Assembly (NCBI GenBank): GCA_025617745.1
Contig: CM046866.1
Span: 16,561,725-16,625,724 of the forward strand
DNA length: 64,000 nucleotides
Direction: 5' to 3'
Origin: Heliocidaris erythrogramma
Taxonomy: Eukaryota; Echinodermata; Echinoidea; Camarodonta; Echinometridae
Part shown: one piece after another, positions 46,263 through 58,694 of the stretch
How the letters are laid out: each line of letters begins with the position of its first letter
Position numbering within the stretch: the stretch's first letter is position 1
Notes under the pieces: generated by a model
Databases searched by the model: none
What the model was told of the DNA's origin: nothing
What the model saw: the letters and a program-made list of their open reading frames with translations, nothing else
Position numbers and translations under genes: made by a program

Positions 46263-46954
46263 GTATAGAAAGAGTTTTGAATATAAGATATTACATGATA
46301 TAAGGTCATATTGTTTCATTTGACGATAAACATGGATGTCTATTCTATTTACTAATTTATAGTGACATTATTTTAATGATTTTTAGAATCCTTCCAGTAT
46401 AGTGGGGACCAACCTACACACATACACATGTACATGAACATGAATGCAGAGATAGAAGTCATACAGTATTCATATTTCAAGGGATGACCCTGTGAACTAG
46501 CCTTTATTCCAAATTTCATAAATGTAGCTGGTTTATGAGGGAGAATTGAAGGACTTCTCGACAAAGGAGAGAGTTGATACCTGGATGAAGTTCTGACGTC
46601 ATTGCAGAGTTTCCAAGGCTTGTAGAAGCAGATCTATTGAGTCCCTTCTCCATTCGCCATCTTTATTATTGGATGTTATATTGTTCAAGATGTCTGCTTT
46701 CTATACAGCTCTATCTTCTCCTTGTATGCCAACTAAAACTGCAATGCATGCATTCACATTTGCTGGGTTTATCCCTCGCCCCCGCCCTCTTGCCGCTACG
46801 TCTTGACTTCTGTTTTGTTGTCGTATTTCTTCCATCTGAAATGTGTGCTTAACCTACAAGTAAAGGGATTACTTTCACTCTTGTATTTAATCCCTTTTAA
46901 TCTATTCTCTGCCATTTCCGATCTTGCTATTATCTTTTTATTTTACTAGGGAAA

Positions 46955-47235
46955 CTGGAGATTGATAGAGAGAGAGACAGAAAGAGATGGAGAGACAGGG
47001 AAAGAGAAGGGGAAAGGAGAGAGAAAGAGAAGTGAAAAGAGGGAGAAGGAAGAAGTGCAAAAAAGGAAGAGACACGTATGTCCTTCGGTATCTGCAGCTG
47101 GTGTTGTTTCATGTTGATTGAAAATATATGGTTGGATTTATTACATTTATGTAATAGAGGAGTAGAGATGTGATGAGAGAGAGAGAGAGAAGAAGAAGAA
47201 GAAAAAGAAGAGAAGAGAGGGAGAGTACTTAAAAG
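46955..47235. repeat. Purine-rich (GA)n tract, interrupted
   Basis: GAGAGAGAGAC, GAGATGGAGAGAC and GAAGAAGAAGAAG runs on the + strand, with a mixed 90-bp break at about 47070-47160. The minus-strand Ser/Leu-rich frame here is a composition artefact. Confidence 0.8.
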
Positions 47236-47614
47236 AGGGGGAGAGTAGAATCGGCTCATTTCCGTTCTCCATGTGCCCTAAATATGAAATGAACAGGTTG
47301 TGAAAGCCTCTGGGTTGCTCAAGGCACTCTATGAAGGGATATACCACATGCTCTAGTGTTTTAATATTCCACCTAATTAATTCTCCAGAATGGTGCCTCA
47401 TTTTGAAAAGCAGAGAACCATGTGCAAATTAAAAATGATGCATTTTTAATAACTTGCTATATCATCTTCAGCATACAGGTATAGTGATTATAATGATTTT
47501 TGTATGACATCAGGTTATTGAGCATAGTGTATGCTGCATAGTTTTTATAAGAATGTCTACATGTATGTGCATGTTCATTAATTTTGGACAAAAGAGTCTA
47601 CTCTAAGCATTTTC

Positions 47615-47720
47615 CTTGACATAAGATAAGATAAGATAATATTTTATTCACACTATCGACCCCCTCTGGGGTATGAGAGCACAACATATTTACAATAATA
47701 TAAAAGGTATATTGAATACA
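47615..47720 (-). repeat. (AAGAT)n-headed repeat end, possible retroposon tail
   Basis: TAAGATAAGATAAGATAATA followed by TTTTATTCACACTATCGACC. A pentamer run next to AT-rich noncoding sequence resembles the 3' end of a minus-strand non-LTR element. No reverse transcriptase frame was found, so the class is not assigned. Confidence 0.35.
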
Positions 47721-48065
47721 TGTATATGGGAATATAGTAAACACCATCTTTTGAAAGAACCGTATGGTGACAAGCTCCAATAAGTCATTAACAAGCATTA
47801 ATCTGAAAGATTTGTGAACATTGCTTTTCATTTGTTTGATACATGTAGATATCTTAGCTTATGAAATATTAAATCATATAGTCATGAAATTCATTTCTAT
47901 CCCATATCATCTGGTTAGAGCCTGAGGGTATTTGCTCAAATATTCCACACAGAATTAAAGCCGTTCTGTTTCTCAATAGATATGTGCAAATATAAAAATT
48001 TTTACTTTACACCTCGGATGTTATTGTAATTAAATATTTTCTCCTACTTTTCACTTTCTGTTCAG

Positions 48066-48207
48066 ATATATGGAGCTTGGGTGTCCTTCTCTACATGCTG
48101 GTATGTGGGGAACCCCCTTTCAATGAAACCAACGACAGTGAGACACTGACTATGATCATGGATTGTAAATACCACATGCCGGATTACCTATCCAAAGAAT
48201 GTAAAAG
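48066..48207 (+). CDS. SNRK: SNRK second coding exon (residues 199 to about 245)
   Basis: The acceptor is TTCTGTTCAG. The first two bases complete the Asp codon opened at 14459, giving [20 protein letters not shown], then [20 protein letters not shown] and YLSKECK, with two bases of the next codon before donor GTAAGA. DIWSLG is kinase subdomain IX, with the conserved Asp that braces the catalytic loop. [14 protein letters not shown] matches SNRK specifically. Splice phase, family order and strand all agree with 13865-14459, so the two exons join across a 33.6-kb intron. The rest of the C-lobe, the UBA region and the long tail are not in the window. Confidence 0.95.
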
Positions 48208-49483
48208 GTAAGACAATGAAAACACCCATCATACCTGTTATAAACATGATAATTAGGGACACTTTGGTGAGGAGGGACAAATATTGGTAAAGTGGGGTTT
48301 TTTTGCCATAATCTCTTCCCCTAGGAAATATGCACTCCTTTTTTATTTATTGTATTGATGATAGATGGAATAAATGAAGTGTCTGCATCATAACTGAGGA
48401 AAGAATACCAAAACACATCCAATTTTTGTCCTTATTCACTGTTGAGGGTGGGACAGTATTGTTTTACAAACATGTATCACAAATAAATCTTGTGAGACAC
48501 ATTTTCGATTACAGTTCATGTGGTTATAATATTATAACTAACTTTACATGTTTATGTTGTACTAGTCGATACAGATGAGGTAGTGGGGATGGTGCACACA
48601 ATGTGTGCAGACTTCATTGATCAGGGGAATGGTAACCGCACCACACCTGAATCAAAGCTCTTGATATATCATTTGTTTAGAGCCAGAAAGACATTACATC
48701 ATTTTACATAGAGTGAACAAACTTATGGCCAGCTCTCAGCAGCTGATATAGTAGTTATTACTATTATCTCAATAATATTTTACTATTATCTCCCCAGTTT
48801 CTTGCTATTATCTAGCTAATGCCATCTCATGCTACGTATCATGAGTAGAGACGATTTCAACCTCGGTGGATAAACCCCATCTTCATTTGAAGTCGTTTGC
48901 AATTAAATGAGGTGTGAGAGAGGCAAATGACTAGAGGCATGGTTGAGGAAATGAAGTTAGAGAGCTCATGATCTAGATCTATCAAGTTATTTCCTTCTCT
49001 GATATGATATTGATTACCATTTCCAATTATTGTCCCTATTTTAGCCTCACTTCAAATGCTCTCATAGACCCATTAATTTCATGTGTGCTTGTGAAGATCG
49101 TATTTAGAATTTTCAAATTATATGAACAATGCAGAATTGGTCTAAAATATATTGAAAATTGTAATATTCATGTTTACAGATATTGTATGCTTTTAAAATG
49201 GGTAACCTACATGTACCTTTAAAGTGCATACTTATGTATCAAGTTTCCCCTCCACCCGCCATTTGCTGCATGTATCTGCATTATGTAAATTTGCATGTAT
49301 GAGGTTGTACGTGATTAGGCTGATACATGTAGTCGAGTGTACTATTACACATGTATCTACGGCAGTGACATTTAGACTCCTTCATATACATCTGAATTTC
49401 CCATTACAATAGACTTCTATTGAATAGTAAAAGCTGTACAAATGGAATCACGTTTTGCATCGTAATGAGTCTCCTATAAAGTT

Positions 49484-49840
49484 CATTGCACAAAGGAGAA
49501 AGAATAAAAATACTATCTTGGATTAGCCAAGTTGAACCTTTTTAACCTGTGTTTATTAAATATTAGTAATCTTTATTCCCCCAATGAACTTAGTTACCCA
49601 AGTCATTGCACAAAGAAAAGAATAAAAATACTATCTTGGATTAGCCAAGTTGAACCCTTTTAACCTGTGTTTATTTAGTATTAGTAATCTTTATTCCCCC
49701 AATGAACTTTAATAGTTACCCAACTCATTGCACAAAGGAAAAGAACAAAAATATTGTCTTGGAGGGGATTTGATTAGTCAGGTGGAACCTTTTTAACTTG
49801 TGTTTATTTAGTATTAGTAATCTTTGCTCCCCTAACTCTT
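49484..49840. repeat. Three-copy tandem repeat, about 121-bp unit
   Basis: Units begin at 49484, 49604 and 49726 with CATTGCACAAAG. Each has ACTATCTTGGATTAGCCAAG or a variant, AACCTGTGTTTATT and ATTAGTAATCTTTATTCCCC. The third copy is more diverged and carries about 8 extra bases (GGGGATTT) after CTTGGA. Confidence 0.88.
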
Positions 49841-51089
49841 GTAGAAAATGCTCAGTAATTTTACTTCAAGTGCAAGCAAAGGTTCAAGGCAAGTGCACCG
49901 TGGGGGAGAGAAAGTCAAAAGAGGTGTTTATTATAAAATTGGTTCTTTTTGCAGGTATACTCTGATACTTTTAGCCAAGAGGATGTGACACACTTACTTT
50001 TGAACTTAAGTTGCATTTTATACTTATACAGCTCTAGGCAATTTCAAAGTTCAGTGGCATATCTACATGTATTCTTCTTCTTGGAATGTTTCAATTGCAG
50101 TGATGTAGTTTGAATTCCCTTCAATTTGTAATTTTTACACTCTAATGGGAAATCATAGTACCTGCACTATGATTTACTTTTATATTTCTATTATATTATT
50201 ATTATATTATTTTCTTTTAATACAAGTGGGAAAAGATGAATATATACTGTACTCAACTTTGATTCCAATTTCATTTTTGATGCCAGAACTAAATATTATC
50301 TTCAGAAAGAGCCCTCAGTCAGAAGCAGAGCAGAACATAACATATATGCATATATACTGTATGCCAAGAATAACAAATAAATTTCTGCCAAATATTTCTC
50401 TTCCTGAAATGAGGTCAGCAAGGTTGCAGTATTATTGCATGGAAACGTCATTGGGGAAATAGTGTATATATTCATTAATTGGCTAGTACTAGATTACATG
50501 AAGCATATACATAAGGACACATTTTAAAAGGCCTTGTATTTGATTTATAAGCCCTTGTATTTGATTGATAAGCTCAGGCATGGTATTCTGGAAAATATTT
50601 TGTGTTCTTGTAGTGAGGAAAAGCTCTCCATCTTTATGCTCTTTACAGTGATATTTCTTACCATTGTGCTATCTCTTAGCCTTGGACTTAAGCCCTGTAC
50701 TATTTGTTTGGCTCTTTACACTGATATTTTTGTCCTTGAACTATATTCATGACTTTGATCTTGTTGGAAAACAATGCTTTTTTTGTACAAAACTTCTCAA
50801 CTTCAGCTTCATAGAGAAGTATGAAAACTGAGGCATTAGCCCTGGAAAATATTAAGGTGTGAGCTTACACCCTCTCCAACTGTAGTCCAACAAGTAATAA
50901 CTCAAAGCCCCATTAAAATTTGCCATTGAAGAAAGGATTTTCATGAACTGCCTGCATATGCACAGGCACCTACTGTATGTGCCAAAATAGACATTAACAA
51001 GTTTTTAGAATATATATGGCCATTGGTATATTTCGTGTTCACCTATGTGGATTTTGAACTTTAAGGGGGGGGGGATTCCTACTACATCT

Positions 51090-51227
51090 GGGGAGCATTT
51101 AATCAAGCGTTTTGTCAGTGATTTTGACTGACAAATTTTTTCTCAGCCAATCAGATGCAAGGATTTCAGTAGCTTATAACAGTTGTTCGTAAAAATCACA
51201 GACAAAACACTTGATGAAACGCTCCCC
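51090..51227. mobile_element. 140-bp foldback, family F2 copy 3
   Basis: GGGGAGCATTTAATCAAGCG at the left and CACTTGATGAAACGCTCCCC at the right. The centre CTCAGCCAATCAGATGCAAG has the same orientation as copy 2. It lies in the second SNRK intron. Confidence 0.78.
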
Positions 51228-52261
51228 AGGTTCATTTCAATTAATATAAATCAGAGAAACAAGGATGGTGTGAAGGTGTGATTAAATATCAGGTGAAGAA
51301 TTAAGGCATCAGGGTTCTTATTAAGTTATCAACATTCCCATATAGTCTTCATTTTTTATAGTGTACTCTCCATATTTTGGCTTGAATTATCAAGGAGTAA
51401 TAACAGCTGAGATTTAAAATTTAGCATTGTAAGTGTATCCAGAATTGAAAATTACCTTGAAATTATGCCAGCTTCTTGTATTATACCTTTCGCCAAGTAG
51501 GGACTAAAATAAACCAGCAAGTCACACTTGATACTAGATTAGTATTCAGCCCTTACTTTATATCAAGAACTGCTGGACACACTATTGGAGTACATGCTGA
51601 AAAAAGGCTTCATTTACTTGTACATCCAATTTGGTCTGTAATACTAGACCAAGGCTCTGGTGGGCAACACATGTCCAGTGGATATATTTATAAAAACTGG
51701 AATGATTACTCAGATCAAGACAGAAATACCCTCCCTCTGAATGGGGTTAATAGTCTTATGATTCATACCTCCTCCATACGTCATTCCTGCCCTGGGCTTT
51801 GTGGTGTGAGATGACAACGACGGAGGCTATGTCTCGATACAGACCTTTCCCTGTCTACACAGAAGTGTTTCTCTCTACAACGCCCCTGTTCACAAATGAC
51901 TCGGTTAACTACCGTACCTTAAAACAAAATGCCTCGTCAAAATAAAAGCTGTTTTACATGTAAATGAATTGCAAATGGATCTGGAGGTTAAAAAAGGTAC
52001 CTACATGTATGGCAACAGAGGCCAGGAAACGTACTCACTGATCTGCATTTATAATGAGATACAGAAGTATGAAGTACATCATGCTTACGTGTATTTCATT
52101 TTATCTTGACGTGGGTAAGTCATGTGTGAACGCGGCTTAGGCAGACAATGTTTCTAGTGGGATATGACTGTAAAAAGACTTCTGACATGACTTGGACAGT
52201 GAAATTACTTCTTTCTTTTAGGTTCTAACCACTGTGTTGCACAGAATCTTTATGATACATA

Positions 52262-52437
52262 TGGGGTGTTGCAAGAAAACTGCGATTGATTGCAAGTTGC
52301 AACTGATCGGTACTGACCAATCAAAATCAATGTTGCAAGCGCATCTTCTTGAATGGGCAAACCCTGAACCATTCAGAATGGTTGTTCTAATTTGCTTTAC
52401 AATTTGCAATTGATTGCAACTTTCTTGCAACACCCCA
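52262..52437. repeat. Hairpin MITE-like element, about 175 bp
   Basis: TGGGGTGTTGCAAGAAA at the left and TTTCTTGCAACACCCCA at the right are exact complements. Inner arms ATTGATTGCAAGTTGCAA and TTGCAATTGATTGCAA continue the hairpin. No coding content. Confidence 0.75.
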
Positions 52438-54489
52438 ATAAAGTCTAATATTGTCTTTTTAGAAAAATCATTTGCTATGTTTCGAACAAAAAATCTGTAT
52501 TGCAAACTTGCAAAGCATGTAAACTGAAAGAAGGGTTCTATAAAGTGAATAATTGATTGTGCTTCACATGCATTTAAATTGTGTTTTAATGTCAACCTTC
52601 AAAATAGCTGGTCTTTTGGATGCTGGGCTAGGCATGCAGTTTAACTGTCAGTGTTCTGATATCTAGTTTGCTGCACAAGTGTTTGATTTGTTAAATTCAA
52701 TCTCCTTTAATGGACCAAGGAACAAAACCTATACAATTTCCTCTCTGTAATTTGCATAAAACATAGAAATACATATTTTTTCCAATTCATTTCATTTCAT
52801 GTTAAATATTTCTTTCTGTGATATTAAAATTTCAAATTTTTTCTTTTGATTCAGGTGTGTCTGAACTTTGAAAGAATATTTATAGAAAATTTTGTTTGAA
52901 TTTTAGCTCTGATATGATCAGCAACTACTTCATAAATAGAATGTTACCAGATCTAAATCTATGTGGCAGAGCTAAGAGTGTGACAATGCAGTGGTGGCCT
53001 TTGGTGGGTGTGCATAATCTTGTTTTTTTTTGTTATTAATTCAGTGAAGGTATTTCATACCTGCACGTAGTGTGTATTAATCTCTTGGGCGATCACTCTG
53101 AATTTAATTTAGAACCATTATTCGCGGATATATTTCCCCTCAAGACATGCCATGCATCTTGTGTTATCTTTGTTTTCTCTGATGAATAGTCTTTAATATG
53201 TTTCTTTGTATTGGCTTTCAAAATCTATTTAGGATACACACAATATGGATTGTGTCTAGAGCTATATTGGGAAGATGTTCAACTGTATTCTTTTTATGAT
53301 ACATACCATGTTCTAAAAAATCAATTATTTTATGGTACAACTGCTTTACTGAGCCATGACTAAAAGGCATACTTATGTAATATTTCATGGTTTTCACCAT
53401 AGCCTTTTTGTAGCTGAATCGCTCATAGCTCCTACGTATATTATTGCTGTGTTAAGTCAAAAGTCTGTCAATTTGAGACAAATGTCTTGTGTTTTGTGAA
53501 CTACACCTTAAATACCTGTGCTTTTTAGCCTCATGAATATTAGGGGAAAACTAGATCAAGTGAGAAACGTTGATGGTTTGAAACACATGAATTTCAATGT
53601 GCATACATGTTTCAAAGTTGAGAACCGTGAATATGACTTGGAATGCATGTAGAAGCCATAAAACATTCAAGCTAGAGATGTCCGTAAGGATGGATAGAGC
53701 ATGTAGTTTTAGCCTTGGAGATCCATCATGGGTTTGACATTTCCATCCCTTTCTCTGCTAAAGATTAAGACCATTGACATTGATGAATTATTCGCATCTG
53801 AATGCGTACAAATTAAAAAAATGTAGGAGTGTGCATTGACCATTAGTGAGAAGGATGCAAAGTAAAGATGTAAGATAGCTTCAACTACAGGGACATGTGT
53901 ATATTTTATCAATGTGAGAGGGTGTTTCCCACTTGGTTGTTTCCTACAGTCCATTGCTTGTGCCATAATGATTAAAATATAAATGGGATGAAGAAGTAAA
54001 TATATAGGTAATTCACCAGTTGCATCAAAACCCTTGTGAAATACTGTCTTTTGCTTCTTGTTTTTTTAAGATATTCTAAATGCATATTTTACAAATGAAA
54101 TAGCAATCTAAAATGTGTTTGTGGTGATTTCATCAAGGAATTGTGAGGTAGAATGATTTTAATGGAAAGGTTTGTCATGAAACATAGAACCAACAGGTCT
54201 TTGCTTATTGTGCACTGATTCTATTCAGTGCACTCTCCTTGTAACATTTGACATTTGACAAATGTTACAATACTGTACATCTTACAAAAACAATCATAAC
54301 TTTCTAGTTTTGGGGCTTTAATCTTTGTGAAATCCACATGAAGTTTAGGGGATGCTGCTGCTACATTACCTACAAAATTTCATTGAAGATGCTTTAGTAC
54401 TTTTTAAGCTATCATCACTCGTAATCTTACATCTTTTTACAGACACCCCGCATTGTGCAGGGCTTTGAGTTGTATGACAAACGTGCTTC

Positions 54490-54695
54490 AGCGACAATTG
54501 CTATGTGGTTAATATCCTACACTAATGGAATTCTGAATTTCAACCGTGGTCCAAACACTTTCCCTATCCCTATCCCTATCCCTATCCCTATCCCTATCCC
54601 TATCCCTATCCCTCTCCTAAATCTAACCTAAAACCCAATTGGAACCCTAACCCTAAGCCTATATCTTTGAAGAAATAAAGCCCGGAGCAATCATC
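54490..54695. repeat. Telomere-like repeat copy 2 with (CCCTAT)n array
   Basis: Eight perfect CCCTAT hexamers at 54562-54609 plus CCCTCT, then degenerate CCTAAATCTAACCTAAAACC and AACCCTAACCCTAAGCC. The tail (TTTGAAGAAATAAAGCCCGG) matches the tail of the copy at 200-375. The hexamer differs from the animal telomeric CCCTAA by one base. Confidence 0.75.
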
Positions 54696-54802
54696 ATCGT
54701 TCGTCAAAGAGATTCCACAGCGTGACTGTGTGGCTACACTAATGGTTGGAGCATCTCCTTGCAGGGTGAACAGACCCTAAGGCGATGACCATTTTTGTCA
54801 GG

Positions 54803-55204
54803 TTCACATGAAGGGAGCTAAACTTTAAGTTTTGCTTGAAGTTTCAAAACTTTAAGTTATCTTGTAGTTATTGTGTAGTTTCAGACCATATGGACGGACT
54901 CACAGTTTCAAAAGTTTACTTGTAGTTCCAGAACCACAAGCGAGCTTGTGGTTAAGGCCGAAACCATGAGCAGTGGCGGGTCCTCCTCGTAGTTACGGAC
55001 CGTGTGGACAGAATAAACTTTAAGTTTAGCAATCCCGTTGTTAAAGATGACCTCTCTGCTCATGTTAAATGACTAACGCTTGACTTGTAGTCTCAGAACA
55101 ACGGGCGTTGTTGTTTTAGCCCTGTGCGAACCCTCGTCGTTGTTAGTGAGCCGTTGTTTCGTTAACTTAAAGTTTTGAAACTACAAATCCCGTATCAACG
55201 TAGT
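54803..55204. mobile_element. Non-autonomous 0.4-kb element, family F3 copy 1
   Basis: Blocks: AGGGAGCTAAACTTTAAGTT, TTTACTTGTAGTTCCAGAAC, TGTGGTTAAGGCCGAAACCA, TGAGCAGTGGCGGGTCCTCC, and near the end AACTTAAAGTTTTGAAACTA and CCCGTATCAACGTAG. The reverse complement of the same order occurs at 57622-58006. No coding frame. Confidence 0.75.
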
Positions 55205-55663
55205 TAATGGCATTTGACAAAGTCATCTGGAACCCCAATGAACCATACCGTTGTGGTTCGCTATCCTTATGTCACTGGGCTTTGTACCTTCTCTCATGAT
55301 CGGAGCTTCTTCTAGCAGGTCGAACAGACCCTGAGGCAATGATGGGTGTACATGTAGATGTTTGAAAAAAATGATCCCTACAGACACCTTCAGCCAAGTT
55401 CATTTATCATCTATCTCCTGATTGGTGTTCTTAAAGGCCATATAATGGCAAAAGTCACATTGGGAAGGTAGAGATATTGATGTATTATCGCATCCTGAGG
55501 GCTAAAATGATATTAACTAATAGCATAACACATAGAGCTGCCTTCCCTTCTGCCTCTCGATCAGCAGATGATTGTTAAAAGATATTTCCTTGAAATCCTC
55601 TTCATGAAAGACTTGTAAAGAAAAGCAGGAGGATTTTTCTTTGGAGACCATGGGTATGAATTT

Positions 55664-55734
55664 GTTTTCAGAAGGGCATTAACTCATATACTTTAACGCA
55701 GAGTTAACGCCCTTCTGGCTCCAAACAGATGATA
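55664..55734. repeat. GAGCCAGAAGGGCATTAA hairpin, copy
   Basis: CAGAAGGGCATTAACTCATA pairs with CAGAGTTAACGCCCTTCTGG, the best-preserved arms in the window; CAAACAGATGATATA follows. Confidence 0.7.
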
Positions 55735-56661
55735 TACATCATATATCCATGTACACGAGCTGGATGCCTATTCTTTAGTTATTAAAATGCACCCCGAACA
55801 TGTGCATGTATATATGCTTTGTGTGTTCAAGGACCTGCTGAAAGGATTCTTCAGTAAATATTGATCGAGTGATGTTTGCTCATTTATTCTCTTAATCGTG
55901 CCTGGAATATACCCCGTGTTATGAACCTATAAATTTGTCATCACATCATATCTCATGGAGTACAAAATGCATATAATGATATTTATCTATTAAATTCAAA
56001 CTGGCTACTTCTAATTAGGTAAACTTTGTATGGATTATTCTTAGAAAGCTTGATGCATCATGTATGTGAGATTTTTTTTTACGATGATGAAAAATAAACT
56101 TCTCAAGAATATGATACATGTAGATATCTGCAATACATTAGACTAAGTTATTTATATCATAAGAATATCATACTAAGAATATTCGTAATGGAAGTAATAA
56201 TTGAAATTCATTACAAGGACATGTCTCATTGAAAGGTGAGTTAAAGTTTTCTTATACTGCTTTTTAGCCAGATAAAAGTCTATTCATAGCGAGAGTAAAT
56301 TTAATCCTCTCACTGAAATAGTATTTCAGATCTTGTCAGTAAGTAGACAAGTATTTATAACTTACCAGTAGCTCTGTAATGTACATGTAATCATGCAATA
56401 TCATATATGTAATGCTGCAGTAACATGGAATTCATTACTCCTATATATATAGAAAATTATAGAAACATGAAGAATTCATGCAAGTTATATAATTTGATAT
56501 TGTGATATATTTGTAATCCTGTCTTATACCAGTAAAATAAATATTGTCATATACATCATAGTAAAAGCTGACAGGGCCATTGTGGAAAGCTGTTCTGAAA
56601 CTGACAATGTTACCATGTATAAATAAAACTGCAAATAGATAAATAATAAATAATACACAAT

Positions 56662-56725
56662 GTGCTGAGAGCCAGAAAGGCATTAACGGACATATTGTAC
56701 ATAGATGCCCCTCTAGCTTTCACCA
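56662..56725. repeat. GAGCCAGAAGGGCATTAA hairpin, copy
   Basis: GCTGAGAGCCAGAAAGGCAT with a diverged right arm GATGCCCCTCTAGCTTTCAC. Confidence 0.55.
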
Positions 56726-57621
56726 GAAAACTTGTTCATCATTAACACTGAGAAACACATATTGCATGTACATGCATTGTAATGCATGGTCAATGATATA
56801 TAGATTTATTCAGTATAGTATGCCTGTCTCCTATATACATGTAGTGTAAAGTATATGACTGCACAGTGTAATTTACATGATGAAAGGGAAGAGTAGAACG
56901 TATTTGGGCTGATGAATTAAAAAGTGACAGAGACATGATTCAGTGATCATATTAATTGTTCAATTTGCATTCTATCTGTGGTAGACATCCTTTTATTTGA
57001 AGTAATCCTAAGGAAGGAAAAAAAAAAGACCTTGTAAAATAGCTGCAAGGTGTGCATGCCACTTTGTGGGATGCACTTGGTGCAGTTCCCCAATCCATCA
57101 CCTGTGTCCTGGAAACCAGGGTCTTGTCTCGGCGGAGAACACCAGAAGACGCAAATTGGTGATGAATGCCTCCACCTGACAGTGGGATCATCGCCCGCGG
57201 CAACCGGGCCTGCTACCCACTTCCACCAACTTCCCCCATCACTTTAGCGCCCTGGCGAGCAGTGACAAGTGCTCTCTCTCTCTTTCTTTCTTTCTCTCTC
57301 TGATCCCACTCTCACACTTTACATAGACCGGTGCATCCATCATGAGCAGGGCTATTAATAGAGCAGAGGGATAGGTGACAAGGATGTGGGAACGAATCTT
57401 TTCTTGTCATGCCGTCATATTCACGGTGGTGGCGGCAGCGTCACATTCAAGCGACGTTTGCCGGCTATTTGTGTTGGCATAATCGACAGGGAAAGTGGGA
57501 ATGCTTTCAGCCTGGGCGTGTCTGTGTGTTGAGGTTGAATTGATGAATAGGTTTGAGGTCATTGTAGTGCTTGGAGGAAGGGTCACATGGTTTGGGGGCA
57601 CTTTTCTTGTGCTTGACAAAA

Positions 57622-58006
57622 GCTACGTTCATACGGGACTTGTTGTTTTGAAACTTTAAGTTAGCAAAAACTCCCTAACCGCAACGAGCGTTCACACGAG
57701 CCCTAAACAATGAGCTGAAACTACAAGCCGAGTGATCGTCGTGGTTAACCTCGGAAGTAGATACTACCGATTGTGTGTACAGTACACATACAGATCCTGT
57801 GTTAATAATTCGCGCAACGGGTATGACTCGGGAGTTTAACATGAACAGCGAGGTCATCGCTAGCCGAGACTGTGATGGAGGACCGCCCACTGCTCGTGGT
57901 TTCGGCCTTAAACACAAGCTTGCTTGTGGTTCTAGAACTACAAGTAAACTTAAAGTTTTGAAACTACAAGTGAAAATTAAAGTTTAGCTCCCATCATGAG
58001 AACGTA
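57622..58006. mobile_element. Non-autonomous 0.4-kb element, family F3 copy 2 (inverted)
   Basis: The opposite orientation to 54803-55204. It begins GCTACGTTCATACGGGACTT and ends GGGAGC-to-GTTAC as AGCTCCCATCATGAGAACGT. TACGTTC with CAT/ATAC near both ends suggests short terminal inverted repeats, as in a DNA transposon. Small frames within it are not recognised proteins. Confidence 0.75.
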
Positions 58007-58416
58007 ACTACAGATGAATGTTTATAAATGTGAAAGGGGAAGAAAAAAAATTAAATGTTAAATGTAAACATGTTGCCCAAAATACAAAATGTCAAATTTC
58101 AATACATGTAGAGAAATGATCTTAATATAAAAGAGATGCATTTCCTTGGCATGCAATTACAATTGATTATTAAATTGAAAGATACATTAGACACATTTTC
58201 CTCATGGTTTAATCGTGATTTGAAATCATCTAAACACATACGTTCAGTTTTGTTGATATCAGTAAATGTATCTTTGCTAGAATGTAAACCGTATAACTTA
58301 CATCATTGTGTACCGGAAGAATGTTATGCAAGACATACAAACAAGAATTCCCCAATATTATCTGGAAATTATCATAATTTATTGTGTTTTATGAAGAGGT
58401 AGAGAGGGAGATGGAT

Positions 58417-58443
58417 TGGGGGGCTGGGGGGGGGGGGGGGGGG
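58417..58443. repeat. Poly(G) tract
   Basis: About 20 G's in a near-continuous run after GGGGGGCTGG. Confidence 0.85.
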
Positions 58444-58694
58444 TTGATGGTAGAATGAGCAACCCTTTGTAATTTGCATGCCTCCTGTCACATAAATGAG
58501 GACGATGATCATTCACCCCTGAACCCAGGTGGTTGCAACTGTATCTCACTGTGGTGCTCAGAGATTAGAGTCTCTAGCTATGTAAGCAAGGTGCAAATGG
58601 ATTCATCCATATATGAGGGAGGTCCACGTGGAGTGAACTTGATGCATGCATGAGTCATCTAACACTGATGTGAATACATAATACAGGATTTACC

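Larger units (their letters stand above)
14460..48065 (+). other. SNRK: SNRK intron, 33.6 kb, repeat-rich, no coding sequence recognised
   Basis: GT at 14460 and AG at 48064-48065. I found no additional exon or independent gene. Reported elements inside are foldbacks at 15857, 18628, 19411, 20171, 26336, 31989 and 36493, a tandem array at 33416-33650 with further copies to 35900, a tandem duplication at 40665-41173, a direct repeat pair at 44514 and 45264, and pyrimidine- or purine-rich tracts at 24411 and 46955. Homopolymers include C at 20998-21014, G at 20390-20404 and mixed T/G at 31707-31732. Stretches between these are AT-rich and otherwise featureless, apart from the mixed-composition blocks listed among the findings. 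Confidence 0.85.

Noticed and set aside
51476-51814. 112-codon open frame
   Set aside because: No family resemblance and no splice context. The composition looks like intron sequence. I found no transposase or reverse transcriptase motif in it.
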